Positions 32,204 through 44,195 of a stretch of 64,000 bases of DNA are shown one piece after another. Source of the stretch: Rhizomys pruinosus (lineage: Eukaryota > Chordata > Mammalia > Rodentia > Spalacidae). Position 1 is the first letter of the stretch, and the number at the start of each line of letters is the position of its first letter. The stretch spans positions 434,918 through 498,917 of the forward strand of contig VZQC01004720.1 in assembly GCA_009823505.1 (NCBI GenBank). The letters run 5' to 3'. Made by a program: the position numbers and the translations under genes. Below the pieces are notes generated by a model. It saw nothing but the letters and a program-made list of their open reading frames with translations. It ran no database searches and was not told the DNA's origin.

Positions 32204-35200
32204 TAAAATTGTGTCCTTTGGAAACAAACTGTATGTTATTTCCATATCATGTTTCTTGATTCGCATCTTTCCATTTTTATCCCATATTACTCTAAAAGAT
32301 GCAAACATACCCTCCATCATATACCAAAAACCCCAGGACTGAAAATACATGTTAGGTCAGCTCTAAAACCTGTTTAGGCATTCACAATGCAAGAGCACAG
32401 ATGTCTTTAGATCATGAGAAATATAACACTAACTTTGCTCAGTTTGTCTTACAACTATATAATTGGTACTAGCATCCACAGGTGAGGGATACCATTCCTC
32501 TTTTGTTTTTCTGGGATTGTGTTACTTCACTTAGCATCAAATCTTCTAGTTCCATTCATTTACCTGCAAATTTTATGATGTCATCTTTCTTTTCTGTTTC
32601 ATAGAACTCCATTGTGTGGATGTACCACATTTTCTCTAATCATCAGTTGAGGGGCACTTGGGTTGGTTCCAGCTCTTCACTATTGGGAAGAGAGCTACAA
32701 TAAACATGGCTGTGCATGTATCTCCGTGGCAGGAAGACTCTGGTGGATACATACCCAGAAGTGGTATGGCTGGGTCAGGTGGTAGGCTCATTTACAGTCT
32801 TTTAAGGGCTCTCCACACTGCTTTCCATAGTGGTTGTACAAGTTTGCATTTCCACCAGCAGTGGATGAGTGTTCCCTTTTCCCCACACCCTCTCCAGCAA
32901 TTGGTATCATTTGTTTTCTTGATCTTTGCCAGCCTTATCAGAGTGAGATGATATCTTAAAGTTTTAATTTGCATTTCCTTAATGATTAGCGATGTTGAAC
33001 AATTTTTAAGATGTTTCTCAGCCATCTCTATTTCCTCCCTTGTGAAGTCTCTGCTCAGCTCTTTACTTCGTCTTTTCAGTGAGTCATTTGTTTTCTTACT
33101 TCTTTGTTTTTTGAACAGTTTATATATTCTGGAAGTTAAAGCTCGGTCAGATGTATCAGCAGTGAAGTTTTCCTCCCACTCTGTGGGTTTTCTCTTCACT
33201 TCCCTGATTGTTTCTTTTGATGTACAGAAACTTTTGAGTTTAATAAGGTCCCACTTGTCAATTATCGACCTTATTTCCTGTGCAGCTGCTGTCTGATTTA
33301 GAAAGTCTTTTCCTATGCCTATGACTTATAAGTTGCTGCCAACTTTTTCTTCTATCACATTCAGAGTTTTGGCTTTCACAATGAGGTCTTTGATCCATTT
33401 GGAGTTTATTTTTGTACAAGGTGAGAGGTTGGGGTTTAATTTTATTCTTCTACAAGTGGTGATCCAGTTTTGCCAACACCATTTGCTGAAGATGCTATCT
33501 TTCCTCCATTGAGTCTTTTTGGCCCCCTTATCAAATATGAGGTGGCTGAAATTGTATGTGCTCAAGTTTGGAACTTCGGTTTTCTTCCATTGGTCTACAG
33601 GTCTGTTATTGTGACAGTATCAGGCTGTTTTTATGACTATAGCCCTGTAGTATAGTTTGATGTCTGTTATAGAAATCCCCCCTGTATTGCTCTTTTTCAT
33701 TCAGGGTTGCTTTGGCTATTCCAGGATCTTTTCTTGTTCCATATGTATTTAAGAATTTTTTCCAAGCCTGTGAAGAATGTCCTTGGGATTTTAATTGGAA
33801 TTGCGTTGAATCGGAATATTAATTTGGGTGGAATGGACATTTTTACTATATTAATTTTTCCAATCCATGAGCATGGGAGGTTTATCCATCTTCTGATGTC
33901 TTCTTCAATCTCCTTCTCCAGGAGTTTATAATTTTTGTTGTGGAGATCTTTGGTGTTTTGGGTTACGTTTGTTCCTAGGTATTTTATTGTTTTTTGAGGC
34001 TATTGTGATTGGGAAGGTCTCCTTGTATTCCTTCTTCAGTTGCATGTTGTTGGTGTAAAGAAAGGCTACTGATTTTTCTAGGTTAATTTTGTATCCCGCC
34101 ACTTTACTGAAACTCTTAATTGCTTCTAGCAGTTTTCTGGTGGAGATTTTAGAACCCCTTAGGTAAACCATCATATCATCCACAAAAAGGGATAGTTTTA
34201 CTTCCTCTTTTCCAATTAGTATTCCTTTAATTTCCTTTTCTTGCCTTATTGCCCTAGCCAGTGTTTCAAGCACAATATTGAAGAGGAGTGGTGACAAAGG
34301 GCAGCCTTGCTGGGTTCCTACCTTTATGTGGAATCCTTCTAACTTTTCTCCATTTAGGATGATGCCGGCTGTGGGTTTCTTATATATGGCTTTGATTAGG
34401 TTGAGGAATGATCCTTCCAGTCCAATTCCTTCTGGTACTTTAATCATGAAGGGATGCTGGATTTTGTCAAAGGCCTTTTCTGCATCAATTGAGATGATGG
34501 TGTGGTTTTTGTCCTTCAGTCCATTTATGTGTTTTATGATATTTACTGATTTTCATATGTTGAACCATCCCTGCATCTCTGGTATGAATCCAACTTGATT
34601 ATGGTGAATTATCTTTTTGATGTGGGTCTGTATACAGCTTGCAAATATTTTGTTGAGAATTTTTGCATCTGAGTTCATTAATGAGATGGGTCTGTAGTTC
34701 TCTTTTTTGGTTGTATCCTTGCCTTGTTTTAGTATTAGAGTGATGCTGGCTTCATAGAAGGAATTTGGGAGATTTCCCCATGCTTGTATCCTTCTGAACA
34801 GTTTGAGTAATAATGGTTGTAAGTCCTCTTTAAATGTTTTATAGAATTTTGCCATGAAACCATCTGGACCTGGGCTTTTTTGAGTTGGGAGGTCTCTTGT
34901 TACATTTTCAATTTCTTCATATATTACGGGTCTGTTTAAGCTGTCAATCTCTTCTTGGTTTAGCTTTGGCAGTTCCCCAGATTGCAGATATTCATCCTTT
35001 TCTTTTAGGTTTTCAAACTTAGTACAATATAGGTTTTTGAAGTATTCCCAAATGATTGTCTGGATCTTTTCATTGTCTGTTGTGATATTTCCCCTTTCAT
35101 CATGAATTCTATTGATTTGGACTTGCTCTTTCTTTCTTTAGGGTAACTGGGCTAGGGGTATGTCTATCTTGTTTATTCTCTCAAAGGACCAACTTTTGGA

Positions 35201-36000
35201 TTCATTGATTTTTTTGGTATTGTTTTATTTGTTTCTATTTCATTAATTTCTGCTCTGATTTTTGTTATTTCTTCCTGTCTGTTGCATTTAGGGTTTATTT
35301 GTTGTTGTCTTTCAAGTGTTTGTAGCTGCAGTGTTAGCTTTCTGTTTTTTTGATGTAGGCACCCAGGGCTATAAAATTCCCTTTTAGGACTGCTTTTAAA
35401 GTGTCTCATAGGTTTTGTTGTATTGTACTGTTGTTGTCATTTAGTTCCGGGAATGCTTTTATTTCTTTCTTTATTTCCTCCTTGACCCATTCACTATTCA
35501 GGAGTGTGTGTTTAGTCTCCATGTGTTCGTGTAGGTAGCAGGGCTTATCCTGGTATTGATATTGAGCTTTATTGCACTATGGTCTGATAGAATGCATGAA
35601 ATTATTTCATTTTTTTGGTATTTGTTGAGATTTTTTTCTGTGTCCAAATATGTGGTCAATTTTGGAGACTGTTCCGTGAGGGGCTGAGTAGAAAGTATAT
35701 TCTCTGGTGCTTGGGTAGAATATTCCGAAGATGTCTGTGAGGTCCATTTCCTGTATTGTATTGTTCAGTTCAGATGTCTCTCTGTTTATTCTTTCTCTGG
35801 TTGATCTGTCCGAAGGACTCAGTGGCATACTGAAGTCCCCTACTATGAGTGTGCTGAAGTTAATCTGTGTCTTGAGGTCCTGTAGAGTTGTATTTATAAA
35901 GGTCAGTGCACCAGAGTTTGGTGCATATATATTCATGATTGTGAAGTCTTCATGGTTAATTTTCCCTTTAATAAGGATGTAATGGCCCTCTTTGTCTCTT

Positions 36001-36221
36001 TTTTAAATTTTTTAATTATTTTTTATGTGTATGAGTGTACTGTCTGCATGTAGGTTGGTGCACCCATGTTGTGCAATGCTGCAGAGGTCAGAAGAGGGTG
36101 TCAGATTCCCCTGGAACTGGAGTTAAAGTTGGTTCTTTGCCGCCATGTGGGTGCTGGGAATTGAACCCGGGTCTTCTGCAAGAGCAGTTGGTGCTCTTAA
36201 CCACTGAGCCATCTCTCCATC
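36001..36221 (-). mobile_element. B2 SINE inserted in L1 ORF2
   Basis: Antisense B2 without the body duplication, flanked by the 15-bp duplication ccctctttgtctctt at 35,986-36,000 and 36,222-36,236. Inserted after the L1. Confidence 0.95.
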
Positions 36222-36301
36222 CCCTCTTTGTCTCTTCTATTTCTTCTCTTCTTTGCTTCTATTTGAAGTCTATTTTGTCTGATATTAAAATATCAACTCC
36301 T

Positions 36302-36531
36302 TGGGACTGAAGGGATGGCCTAGTGGTTAAGAGCACCGACCGCTCTTGCAGAGGACCTGGGTTTGATCCTCAACACCCACATGGCGAACCGTCTGTAACT
36401 CCAGTTCCAGGAGAACTCCAGTTCCAGGGGAATCTGACACCCTCTTCTGACCTCCACGGTATTGCACGACACGGGTGCACAGACCTACATGCAGACAGTA
36501 CATTCATATAAATAAATAAATAAATAAATAG
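36302..36531 (+). mobile_element. Young B2 SINE inserted in L1 ORF2
   Basis: Sense B2 with the body duplication and an (AAAT)n tail. Flanked by caactcct at 36,294-36,301 and 36,532-36,539. It sits only 66 bp from the preceding B2, in the opposite orientation. Confidence 0.93.
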
Positions 36532-36822
36532 CAACTCCTGCTTTCTTTTTGGTACCATTTGCTTGGAATATTTTTTTCCATCCTTTCACTTTAAGTTGGT
36601 CCCTATCCTTGAGGGTGAGATGGGTTTCTTGTAGACAGCATATCAATGGATTCTGTTTTCTAATCCATTCTCTCAATCTATGCCTTTTGATTAGGGAGTT
36701 TAGTCCATTAATATTTAAGGTTATAATTGAGAGGGGTGTGTTTCTTCTTTTCACCTTATTATCAATTTACAGTTTTCATCTAGCTTTCTACCTCTGCATT
36801 TCTGCTTTTATTAATTTCTCTT

Positions 36823-38020
36823 TCAAGGTGCCAGGGGGTAGTTGCTCCTCTCCTCTGTCCTTTGTATTGTTTCAAGTATTCTAAGAAGGGTTGGTTTTAC
36901 AGACATGTATTCTTTCATCTTGTTTATGGCATGGAAGATTGTTCTCTTTCCTTCAACTAGAATCAACATTTTTGCTGGGTATAGTAACCTGGGTTGGCAT
37001 TTATAGTCATCTAGCACTGGGAATGCTTTGCTCCATGATCTTGCTTTCTTAGTTTGCACTGAAAAGTCAGTTGTAATTCTGATAGGTTTCCCCTTATAGG
37101 TCACTTGTTATTTTTCTCTTGTGGCTTTTAGAATTTTGTCTTTGTTTTGGGTGCCTAGCATTTTAACTATGATATGGCCTGGGGGAGTTTATTTTCTGGT
37201 CTAGTGTATTTGGTGTTCTATGTGCTTCTTGTATTTGTATGGGTTTGTCTTTTTTTAATTTGAGGAAATTTTCATATATTATTCTGTTGACAATCTGATC
37301 AATACCATTCTCTTGGGATTCTTCTCCTTCCTCTATCCATATGATGTGGAGGTTTGATCTTTTCATAATGTCCCACATTTCCTGGATGTTCCACTCTTGT
37401 GTATTTTTAAATTTTTCATAGTTTTTACTTGAGGTTTTTGGTTGTTCTGTGTTATCTTCCAGGTCTGATATTCTTCTCTCTGCTTCCTCCATTCTGCTTC
37501 TGAGGCTTTTCCCATTCTTTCCTTTTGACTGGATGACTGTTCGATTTCCTTTTTCATTTCTTCCTGTGTTTTCTTTTCCACTTCCTTTTGGAGCTTCTCA
37601 ATCTTTTCTTGTAGCTCCTTGTTTCACTTGGTTTCCTTTTTCATTTCAGCCTTGGATCTTTTCAGTGTTTCCACTTCCTTCCAGAGTTTGTCATTTTCTT
37701 CCTCTAGCTCTTTCTGGAGTCTGTCATTTTCTCCTTTCAGTTCACTCTAAAGTTTGTCATTGTCTCTCTCTAGGTCCTTTCTGAGTTTTTCATTCTCTCC
37801 CGCTTAGTTCTTTGATTTCTTTGAATATATCTGTGATTGTTATTCTACGATCTGTGTCCTGGGTTACCTCTAGGAAGATCCCATTATAGGAGTCCTCCAC
37901 AGGCTCTGTAGAGTTTGGTGTGGAGTAATTCTGAGCTTTTCCCATATTCTTTTGTTGTGCTCTTGGCATGGGGTTTGCCTTTTGCCTGTTTTCTGATGTG
38001 GATCTTGAATGCCTCTTCAC
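36823..38020 (-). pseudogene. L1 ORF1 remnant (RNA-binding chaperone)
   Basis: ORF1p coats L1 RNA as a coiled-coil trimer. On the minus strand: an N-terminal piece at 38,020-37,790 (ends ITDIFKEIKELSGRE); a Lys/Glu-rich coiled-coil region at about 37,790-37,500; an RNA-recognition-like piece at 37,492-37,163 (ISDLEDNTEQ, NLHIIWIEEGEES, ENFLKLKKDKPIQIQEAHRT); and the C-terminal domain at 37,104-36,823 (PIRITTDFSVQTKKARSW). Stops and frameshifts separate the pieces. Confidence 0.88.
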
Positions 38021-38640
38021 CTTTTTGAAGGATTGCTTACCTTGATTCCTTCGGGTGCCTTTGTCGTATTCTCCTTATGTGTGGAGTGTTGGCTTGACTA
38101 GGTTTCAGGCTTTCAATTTTGGTTATATATTGGAAGGTATAGTTCACTCTTCCCTTTCCGTTCTGTAAGAACTGGGTGGGTAACAGCCCAGATGGCACCT
38201 TCTGAGCACTGTATTCCCTCTGCTGCCAGCCACTCTCTCCAGGGTTCCAGTTGGGGGGCGGGGGATTGAGTTGCTTGCTTAGCCTGTGTGCTGGTACCCC
38301 CCCATGCCTGAGCAGCAGGGGCGGGGTGGGGGGTACCAGCACACAGGCTAAGCAAGCAACTCAATCCGCAGCTTCTGTGTTCGAACCTCAGCTCCCAGCT
38401 CCCAGAATCCTCTAGGCCAAAATGAAGGGAAGGTCCACGCACCCCTCACCCCCTGCTTCTCAGGCAGCAGTTGCCCGCAGCCTCTGTGTTCAAACCTTAG
38501 CTCCCAGAATCCTCTGTGCTGAAATGCCAGTCCACACAGCCTCCGCCCCTGCTGCTCAGGCAGCAGTTGCCTGCAGCCTTTGTGTTCAAACCTCAGCTCC
38601 CAGCTCCCAGCTCAATGTCTTTAGTGCCGACTATGTACTA
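38021..38640 (-). promoter_or_regulatory. L1 5' UTR/promoter region with monomer-like repeats
   Basis: GC-rich region upstream of ORF1. A motif reading cag-cct(c)tgtgttcaaacc on the plus strand, followed by ttagctcccag, starts at 38,369, 38,478 and 38,574 (spacing 109 and 96 bp). A ggcagcagttgc(c) word also repeats (38,463; 38,559). This fits rodent L1 promoters built from tandem monomers. The left portion carries the inverted repeat listed separately. Confidence 0.7.
38263..38367. repeat. Perfect 40-bp inverted repeat in L1 5' UTR
   Basis: The arm at 38,263-38,302 (starts ggattgagttgcttgctt) is the exact reverse complement of 38,328-38,367 (ends aagcaagcaactcaatcc). The arms enclose a 25-bp GC-rich spacer. 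Perfect identity within an otherwise decayed L1 suggests recent origin, gene conversion between arms or an assembly artefact. Confidence 0.95.
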
Positions 38641-41082
38641 GGTCCCAAAATAGACAAAGGAAATAACGAAGGTGCTTCTCTCATAGCTACTTTCAAAGCA
38701 AGACTGAGTCATGAGAAACAGGATACAAAAGTTCCCAACTTCGTCTCTCACATTTTCTTCTCAGTGTTGCATTTACTGCCACACTTCCTCTGTTGACCCT
38801 TAAAACTGGCTTCTGTCCTTGACTGTTTTTCTTTATGGTCTCACTCAACCCCCTTGATGATCTTATTGCTAACAAAATCTTGGTTGTGAACCACGTGGGT
38901 AACTCTGGTATATGTCCTCTGTCACCAAGTGTTCACTGCATGTTCCTTGGACTCAACATGTATGTAAGTAGAGGCACCATCTACAACCTCTTAGTAGAAG
39001 ACTTGTTGGAAGTAATAATCATAAATGCATTGGGCTGGTGTCCCACTTGTCAATCAAGTTGTATATCTTCTGTAGAGCAATGCAAGAACTCCTTGGAGAC
39101 AGTTACATGTATTTTCATCTAGATATCCTAACCACTCGCCACTTCAAGTGTCCCTCTTAGATTGACAAAACATACTTATCTAATGAATATATAAGATCAC
39201 TGTCTATGCATTATTTAGAAGACGTGTTCTTTATCTAATTTTGGGAAAATGCATTGAGACAGGGAGAGAGAGAAGAGAGAGAAATGATTCTCTTAAATCT
39301 CTTCATCAAAATACTTGCCCTGGTTTGGGTTAAATTCTATCTGACTGACATTCTTGTCATAAAATCCCTGCTTCCAGTACTGCTTTTTCATACTCAGTCT
39401 TGAAGAATGTTTTTAAAAACCCAACTCAGAGTCTATCTGTTTATGACTTGAAATTCTTCTATGGCACCCCATTGCGCAGAATATGAAGTTTGGCACAAAA
39501 CACCTATTGTGATCTTGTTCCTGCAAAAGTAATTCATTTCTTGCAGTAAACTCTGTCCACACTGAACTTTTCACATTTATCTTCATATGTGGTTCTTACT
39601 TTGCCTAGAATGACCCTGATAAACTTCTACTATGATATTCAGCTAAAAACTTATCTCTCAATTTCCCCCAAACTTCAGAACTCCACCTTAACAGTCCCCA
39701 TAATATCTTACAGATTGTGGAGCTTATGACACTGAAAATTTTATATGTATATCTTCTCATGGCATGGTAAGGGACTGAGTCTTTTCTGTTACGTATTCTC
39801 AATGCTTAACAAAACACCAGGCATACAGAAGAGATTCAGTAAGTAATAATGTTCATTAAGCAACAAAGCACCTAAGTCTCAACATTTTCCACATGTATGT
39901 TTTAAATGATGATTCTGCTTTGGTGTTTTGTATGTTTGCTTGGCACACTTTAATATTACTAGAACCAGTTTATGCCTCCAAGCTATATAAGACACTACAT
40001 AAACAATGGGCAGAAAAAAAAATAATCAAAAGACAGGGCTGTTGCACATACTCCGAGCCATCCATTTGGAGAAGAGTGAGATGCAGAAATAGACTAAAAT
40101 AAAGGGAGTATCCTTTTTAGCCAATACCAATACATTCCCCTTCCCTTCTGTTCTGTGAGGGTGACCTTTGACATCATTTATTTTGTCTCCTTATTGTCCT
40201 CTAACTGTCCTCCTTCCCCATGGTTGCTACAGAAGAACCTAAGTCCTTTGATAATGTACAAAATTCTTCTGAGCAAAATTTTCAACATTCTCATCAAATT
40301 ATAAGTAGCTAAAAGAAATGATAACACAAGCAGTGAAACCTAATCTTGCCTGGACCTCCATATCCATCACCTTCAGCATGATTGAAATCGGTGGGAAATT
40401 CACCAACCTGTGTTCAGATCTTGATTCATAACACTAGGTGCTCATACTACACAAGTGGTAAATTTTACACTTCAAAATTATTTTTAGGAAAAAAGGTCTA
40501 CATTGATGCTGCCATAATATAAAAAAAACCAAGTCTCTATGCCCTGACTATGGGGAATTATGCTGAGAAATATTCTGTGTGACATAAAACCTTCAAGTAT
40601 CATCAAGAGGCTGTAAGTTTGGAATTTTTAAAAAGCCAGGCTTTTAAACATAGTGACACATGAGATCTCATTTCTACCATTCCAAAATTATCTTAAATTA
40701 GATTGCTGTCCATTATCAACCTAACTAATGTAAATTACTTTCCAAGATACTTTCCATGTCCTCCCTGGGGACCTGGAGTTGAGGAGATTTGTACAAATAA
40801 TCATAGGCTCAGCACAACAGTCTGAGTAGAATGTGTGTGTTCTGCATCTGTCATGTGATAATATGAGTTTCCCAGGCTGAATTCCCTACTCTGATGCTCC
40901 GAAGAAACCAACATGCAGAGACTTGGATGCTTCCAGGCCACAATGCAGTACATCACACAGTAGACATTCAAGCAAGTTCTAAAGTGGATCATCCCTGTGC
41001 GAACCACAGTGCGGATTTCACTAAAGATGTTTTCCCATTGAGTTAAGGCCATGCTGTGTTGATAGCTGAGCAAACACATGGA
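38641..41082. other. Single-copy DNA
   Basis: About 2.4 kb without a recognised repeat. Frames 38835-39122 (plus), 39605-39802 (minus) and 39893-40102 (plus) show no domain. A short gagaga-rich stretch lies at about 39,262-39,285. Confidence 0.5.
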
Positions 41083-41165
41083 CACACACATACACAGAAA
41101 CACACACAGACACACAGACACACAGACACACACATGCATATAGACACACACACACACACACGCAC
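41083..41165. repeat. Impure (AC)n microsatellite
   Basis: acac runs interrupted by ag and tgcata. The long minus-strand frame here (40,801-41,157) is a by-product of the repeat. Confidence 0.93.
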
Positions 41166-41679
41166 CCTCACGATAGTCTCTGGATGGTGTTAGCTGTAAC
41201 CGCAGCCACTAAGCAGGCAGTTTCATTAATGTATAATTGGTCATATTTGTTGAGCTGTTCAACAACTAATACACATTAAGACCAAAGGGAGAAGTTCTGT
41301 TTCTTGGTCTTTTCTCTTGACCAGATGTTTTCTCTTTATTCTCCTAGATAACAAGTAAAATTAAGGAAATAGAAAACAATGACATTTTCAGTTCTCCAAC
41401 CCAATGTAGACTCTTCAAGAAGTGTACTTGATATCTCACAGATGGGACCAACCAGCCAGTTCCATCCCTTTAGAAACAGGCCACAGTGGTTCTTAAGCAT
41501 CAACCTTTTCCATGACACTTCCTAAAATGCTTCAAGGGAGGTGCTGCTGAGTGGGAATGAGGTTCCTTTTCCTTTATCAGAAGTATTGGCTTTCCTCCTG
41601 AGAGTGTCTTGTTTCCACCACATCTGCCTTAGAGCTCTGCTCAGCCCTTTGCTCCTGAGGCATGAGCTGAGTGTATTAG
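41166..41679. other. Unassigned DNA
   Basis: No gene or repeat recognised. Confidence 0.45.
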
Positions 41680-41712
41680 TCTCTCTGTCTCTGTCTCTCT
41701 GTCTCTGTCTCT

Positions 41713-41762
<50 letters not shown>
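41680..41762. repeat. Compound (TCTG/TC)n-(AC)n-(AG)n microsatellite
   Basis: tctctctgtctctg units, then cacacaca, then about 20 AG dinucleotides to 41,762. The pyrimidine and purine halves are partly complementary and could fold back. Confidence 0.95.
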
Positions 41763-41765
<3 letters not shown>

Positions 41766-41974
41766 CAAACCCAAATCTATGTTCAGTCAGTGTATTTAAA
41801 TGCATCTTGAAAACAAACACCTGAATCTGGCAGTTGGAGGTGAAGGAGCTCTGTAAACCAAAGCTGACATCAAATCTCCCAAATACCATGCTAGGGTCTG
41901 CCTCAGTTGCTGAGTCAGAAGCCATATGGAAATATGTATGGCTGATGCCCAAAAGAAATAAAACCAATACAAAA

Positions 41975-42325
41975 AAAGTTACTTTTGTGTGGCTGAGACA
42001 GAACACCATCCCGTACAGAAGGAAGTTTATCTGGGCTCACAGTTACAAAGGGAGAGTCCATCATGATGGAGAAGGTATGGCAGCTGGCAGCTCAAGCAGC
42101 CAGCAAGCAGAGAGAGCAAGCTAGTTGTGGGGTCAGGCTATGGACCCTCAACCCCCACCCCCACCCCGTGATACTCTTTCTCCAGCAAGACAATGCCTCC
42201 CTGAGATCCCATGCCTTCCCCAAACAGTGCCACCACCTTGGGACCTAGTGTCCAAATAGCTGAATGTATGGAGCATGTACTGATTCAAACCATAGCTCCC
42301 TTATTATGTTTCCCGTAGCAGCAGT
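41975..42325 (-). mobile_element. MaLR LTR
   Basis: Antisense MST/THE1-like LTR: tatctgggctcacagttaca, gagtccatcatgatggagaa, ggtatggcagctggcag, catgccttccccaaacagtg and tgattcaaaccatagctccc. Less eroded than the MaLR at 24.6 kb. Confidence 0.65.
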
Positions 42326-42749
42326 CAGGAAGTAAAGAATGTGCAGATAGACCTAGACAGACTTCAGGTCTTTGCACATCGTTCCACACTCATAATATCA
42401 AAGATGAATCATTGGATAGAAGTCATATCCTGCAAGGACTTTCTCAGTATTCACCAAACGTATGTAATATACAATTTATATTCAATCAGACTACTGCATC
42501 TAGGCCAAATATCAAGTATAGTGCTGCCCCTCAGCCACATACTGGTAAACACATGGCTGACAGGCTGGTGTCAAGGACAGGTAGTAAAATTATCACATTA
42601 TGATGAAAGTTATGATGGAAAAATGGAACTTCTGAAGCACCAAGGGACCTAATATATAAGTACAAAAGAATTTTAAAGTAAGCTTTCCATGGAAGCTGAT
42701 TTTTGAAATCTTGGAATGGATGGATAGATTTATGATTTCATGAGGAAAA
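42326..42749. other. Unassigned DNA
   Basis: No recognised repeat; small plus-strand frames without domains. Confidence 0.4.
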
Positions 42750-44035
42750 TGTATTGTTTATAAAGACAAAACCTCAGATCTCAGACTTCCCCAGGCCACA
42801 GGGATCCTATATGATCCCAGGTCAGTGCACATCTCATCTGGGCAGAATTAACGTTTCTCTCAACTCTCACTAGAGAAGTTTCCTTATGTGGCAGATGGTA
42901 ATTAACATAGAAAGCCACAAGTGCCCAGTGTGAAGAGAGCTTATCTCTGAATGGATAAACACCTATGTGAGACTTCTGATCCCCAAGGCTCAGGGATCAT
43001 TGCAGAAAATGAGCAAGAAAGATTGTAATCGCCAGAGGCGGTGGATGGCTACAAGGAAACAGTTCCCAGACAGCTGTCAGTTACTCAGATGGACTCACAG
43101 CAATGGTGACAAGATGCACAAGTCTCATTCAAGCCAAACCAGAAAATAATTCGATTAACATGAGGAAGTGGATAAGAAGCTCCGACACCACCTAAAGACA
43201 GGGTAGCAACTAAGGGCTGCTGGGGAGAGAGACCGGCTCTTTCAAGCGTGGGACTCTTGGTAGGTTAACCAGGCTCCAGCGGACGGACCCACACTGGAGG
43301 ACATTTGGGGACTCTTGGTAGGTTAAGCAGGCTCCAGCGGACGGACCCACACTGAAGGACATTTGGGGACTCTTGGTAGGTTAACCAGGCTCCAGCGGAC
43401 GGACCCACACTGGAGGACATTTGGGGACTCGTGGTAGGTTAACCAGGCTCCAGCGGATGGACCCACACTGAAAGACATTTGGAGACTCTTGGTAGGTTAA
43501 CCAGGCTCCAGTGGATGGACCCACACTGGAGGACATTGGGGGACTCTTGGTAGGTTAACCAGGCTCCAGCGGACAGACCTACACTGAAGGACATTTGGGG
43601 ACTCTTGGTAGGTTAACCAGGCTCCAGCGGACGGACCCACACTGGAGGACATTTGGGGACTCTTAGTAGGTTAACCAGGCTCCAGAGGATGGACCCACAC
43701 TGAAGGACATTTGGGGACTCTTGGTAGGTTAAGCAGGCTCCAGCGGATGGACCCACACTGGAGGACATTTGGGGACTCGTGGTAGGTTAACCAGGCTCCA
43801 GCGGACGGACCCACACTGGAGGACATTTGGGGATGAAAATTGGATTCTATAAGCCTTATTTTATGTATACATATATATGTATATGTATAGGGGGTGGGTG
43901 TATGATAAATTACATTAAATTGGCCAGGGGCAAGAAGGGAAGTAGAAATTGGGGAGAGGATCTAAATACCATCAAAGTATATTATGTGAAAATTGTAAAA
44001 GTTCAATTTAAAAAAAGAAAATAATAATAATCATT
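42750..44035 (+). mobile_element. L1 3' UTR containing an expanded minisatellite
   Basis: The single-copy parts resemble rodent L1 3' UTR in word order: a region with gaccaatcat-like decay, then the taggttaaccaggctccagc/ggacccacact phrase (expanded in tandem), then gaagggaagtagaaattggg and gagaggatctaaatacc near an A-rich end (about 44,010-44,030). No ORF2 precedes it, so it is 5'-truncated. The left boundary is uncertain. Confidence 0.55.
43251..43832 (+). repeat. Minisatellite, 58 bp x 10
   Basis: Ten head-to-tail units (each with ggactcttggtaggttaacc, then aggctccagcggacggaccc and acactggaggacatttgg). They start with period exactly 58 bp (actcttgg at 43,253, 43,311, 43,369 and so on). Units differ by a few substitutions only. 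Since 58 is not a multiple of 3, no repeated peptide frame persists. Confidence 0.98.
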
Positions 44036-44195
44036 CTGACTTTTGAGAAAAAGAGACTAAAACTTCAATGAGAGTCTGTTTTTCTTAGAGTCAGCCTCTA
44101 TCCAGTGTTAAACTGCACAGCAGCCCTTTTCCTCAAACCCAATCGACATCACTAGAAGACCTCTATGCATATATATATCTGTGTCTGTATATTCA

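Larger units (their letters stand above)
32470..36754 (-). pseudogene. L1 ORF2 remnant (endonuclease-reverse transcriptase)
   Basis: ORF2p nicks target DNA and reverse-transcribes L1 RNA. Pieces in order on the minus strand: endonuclease N-terminus at 36,754-36,532 (LNINGLNS, CCLQETHL); endonuclease C-terminal half at 35,936-35,607 (VGDFSMPLSP, SKIDHIFGHR); linker at 35,409-35,173; reverse transcriptase at 34,855-34,553 (YRPISLMN) and 34,447-33,926 ([10 protein letters not shown], with the active-site box read as FVDDMM rather than the usual FADD); C-terminal part at 33,565-32,792 with the Cys/His motif CX3CX7HX4C (about 32,890-32,945). Frame changes and stops separate the pieces. Two B2 insertions at 36,001-36,221 and 36,302-36,531 split the endonuclease. 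Confidence 0.92.
32440..38640 (-). mobile_element. Near-full-length LINE-1, minus strand
   Basis: About 6.2 kb of L1, including two later B2 insertions. On the minus strand it reads 5' UTR (about 38,640-38,021), ORF1 remnant, ORF2 remnant, then the ORF2 end near 32,470. Boundaries are approximate because I found no target-site duplication. The fragment at 31,217-31,375 may be its displaced 3' end. Frameshifts and stops break both ORFs, so it cannot move on its own. Confidence 0.9.

Noticed and set aside
32982..33655. Plus-strand frames at 32,982-33,296, 33,315-33,512 and 33,470-33,655
   Set aside because: Antisense shadows of the minus-strand L1 ORF2.
36035..36310. Recurrent MYCLH-type peptide also seen near 9,805-9,993, 26,492-26,686 and 57,427-57,609
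   Set aside because: It is the B2 SINE body read through, not a gene family.
38113..38796. GC-rich frames of 100-124 codons on both strands
   Set aside because: They lie in the L1 5' UTR; openness follows GC content and monomer repetition.
40801..41157. Cys/Val-rich 118-codon minus-strand frame
   Set aside because: Driven by the (AC)n microsatellite; the remainder has no recognisable domain.
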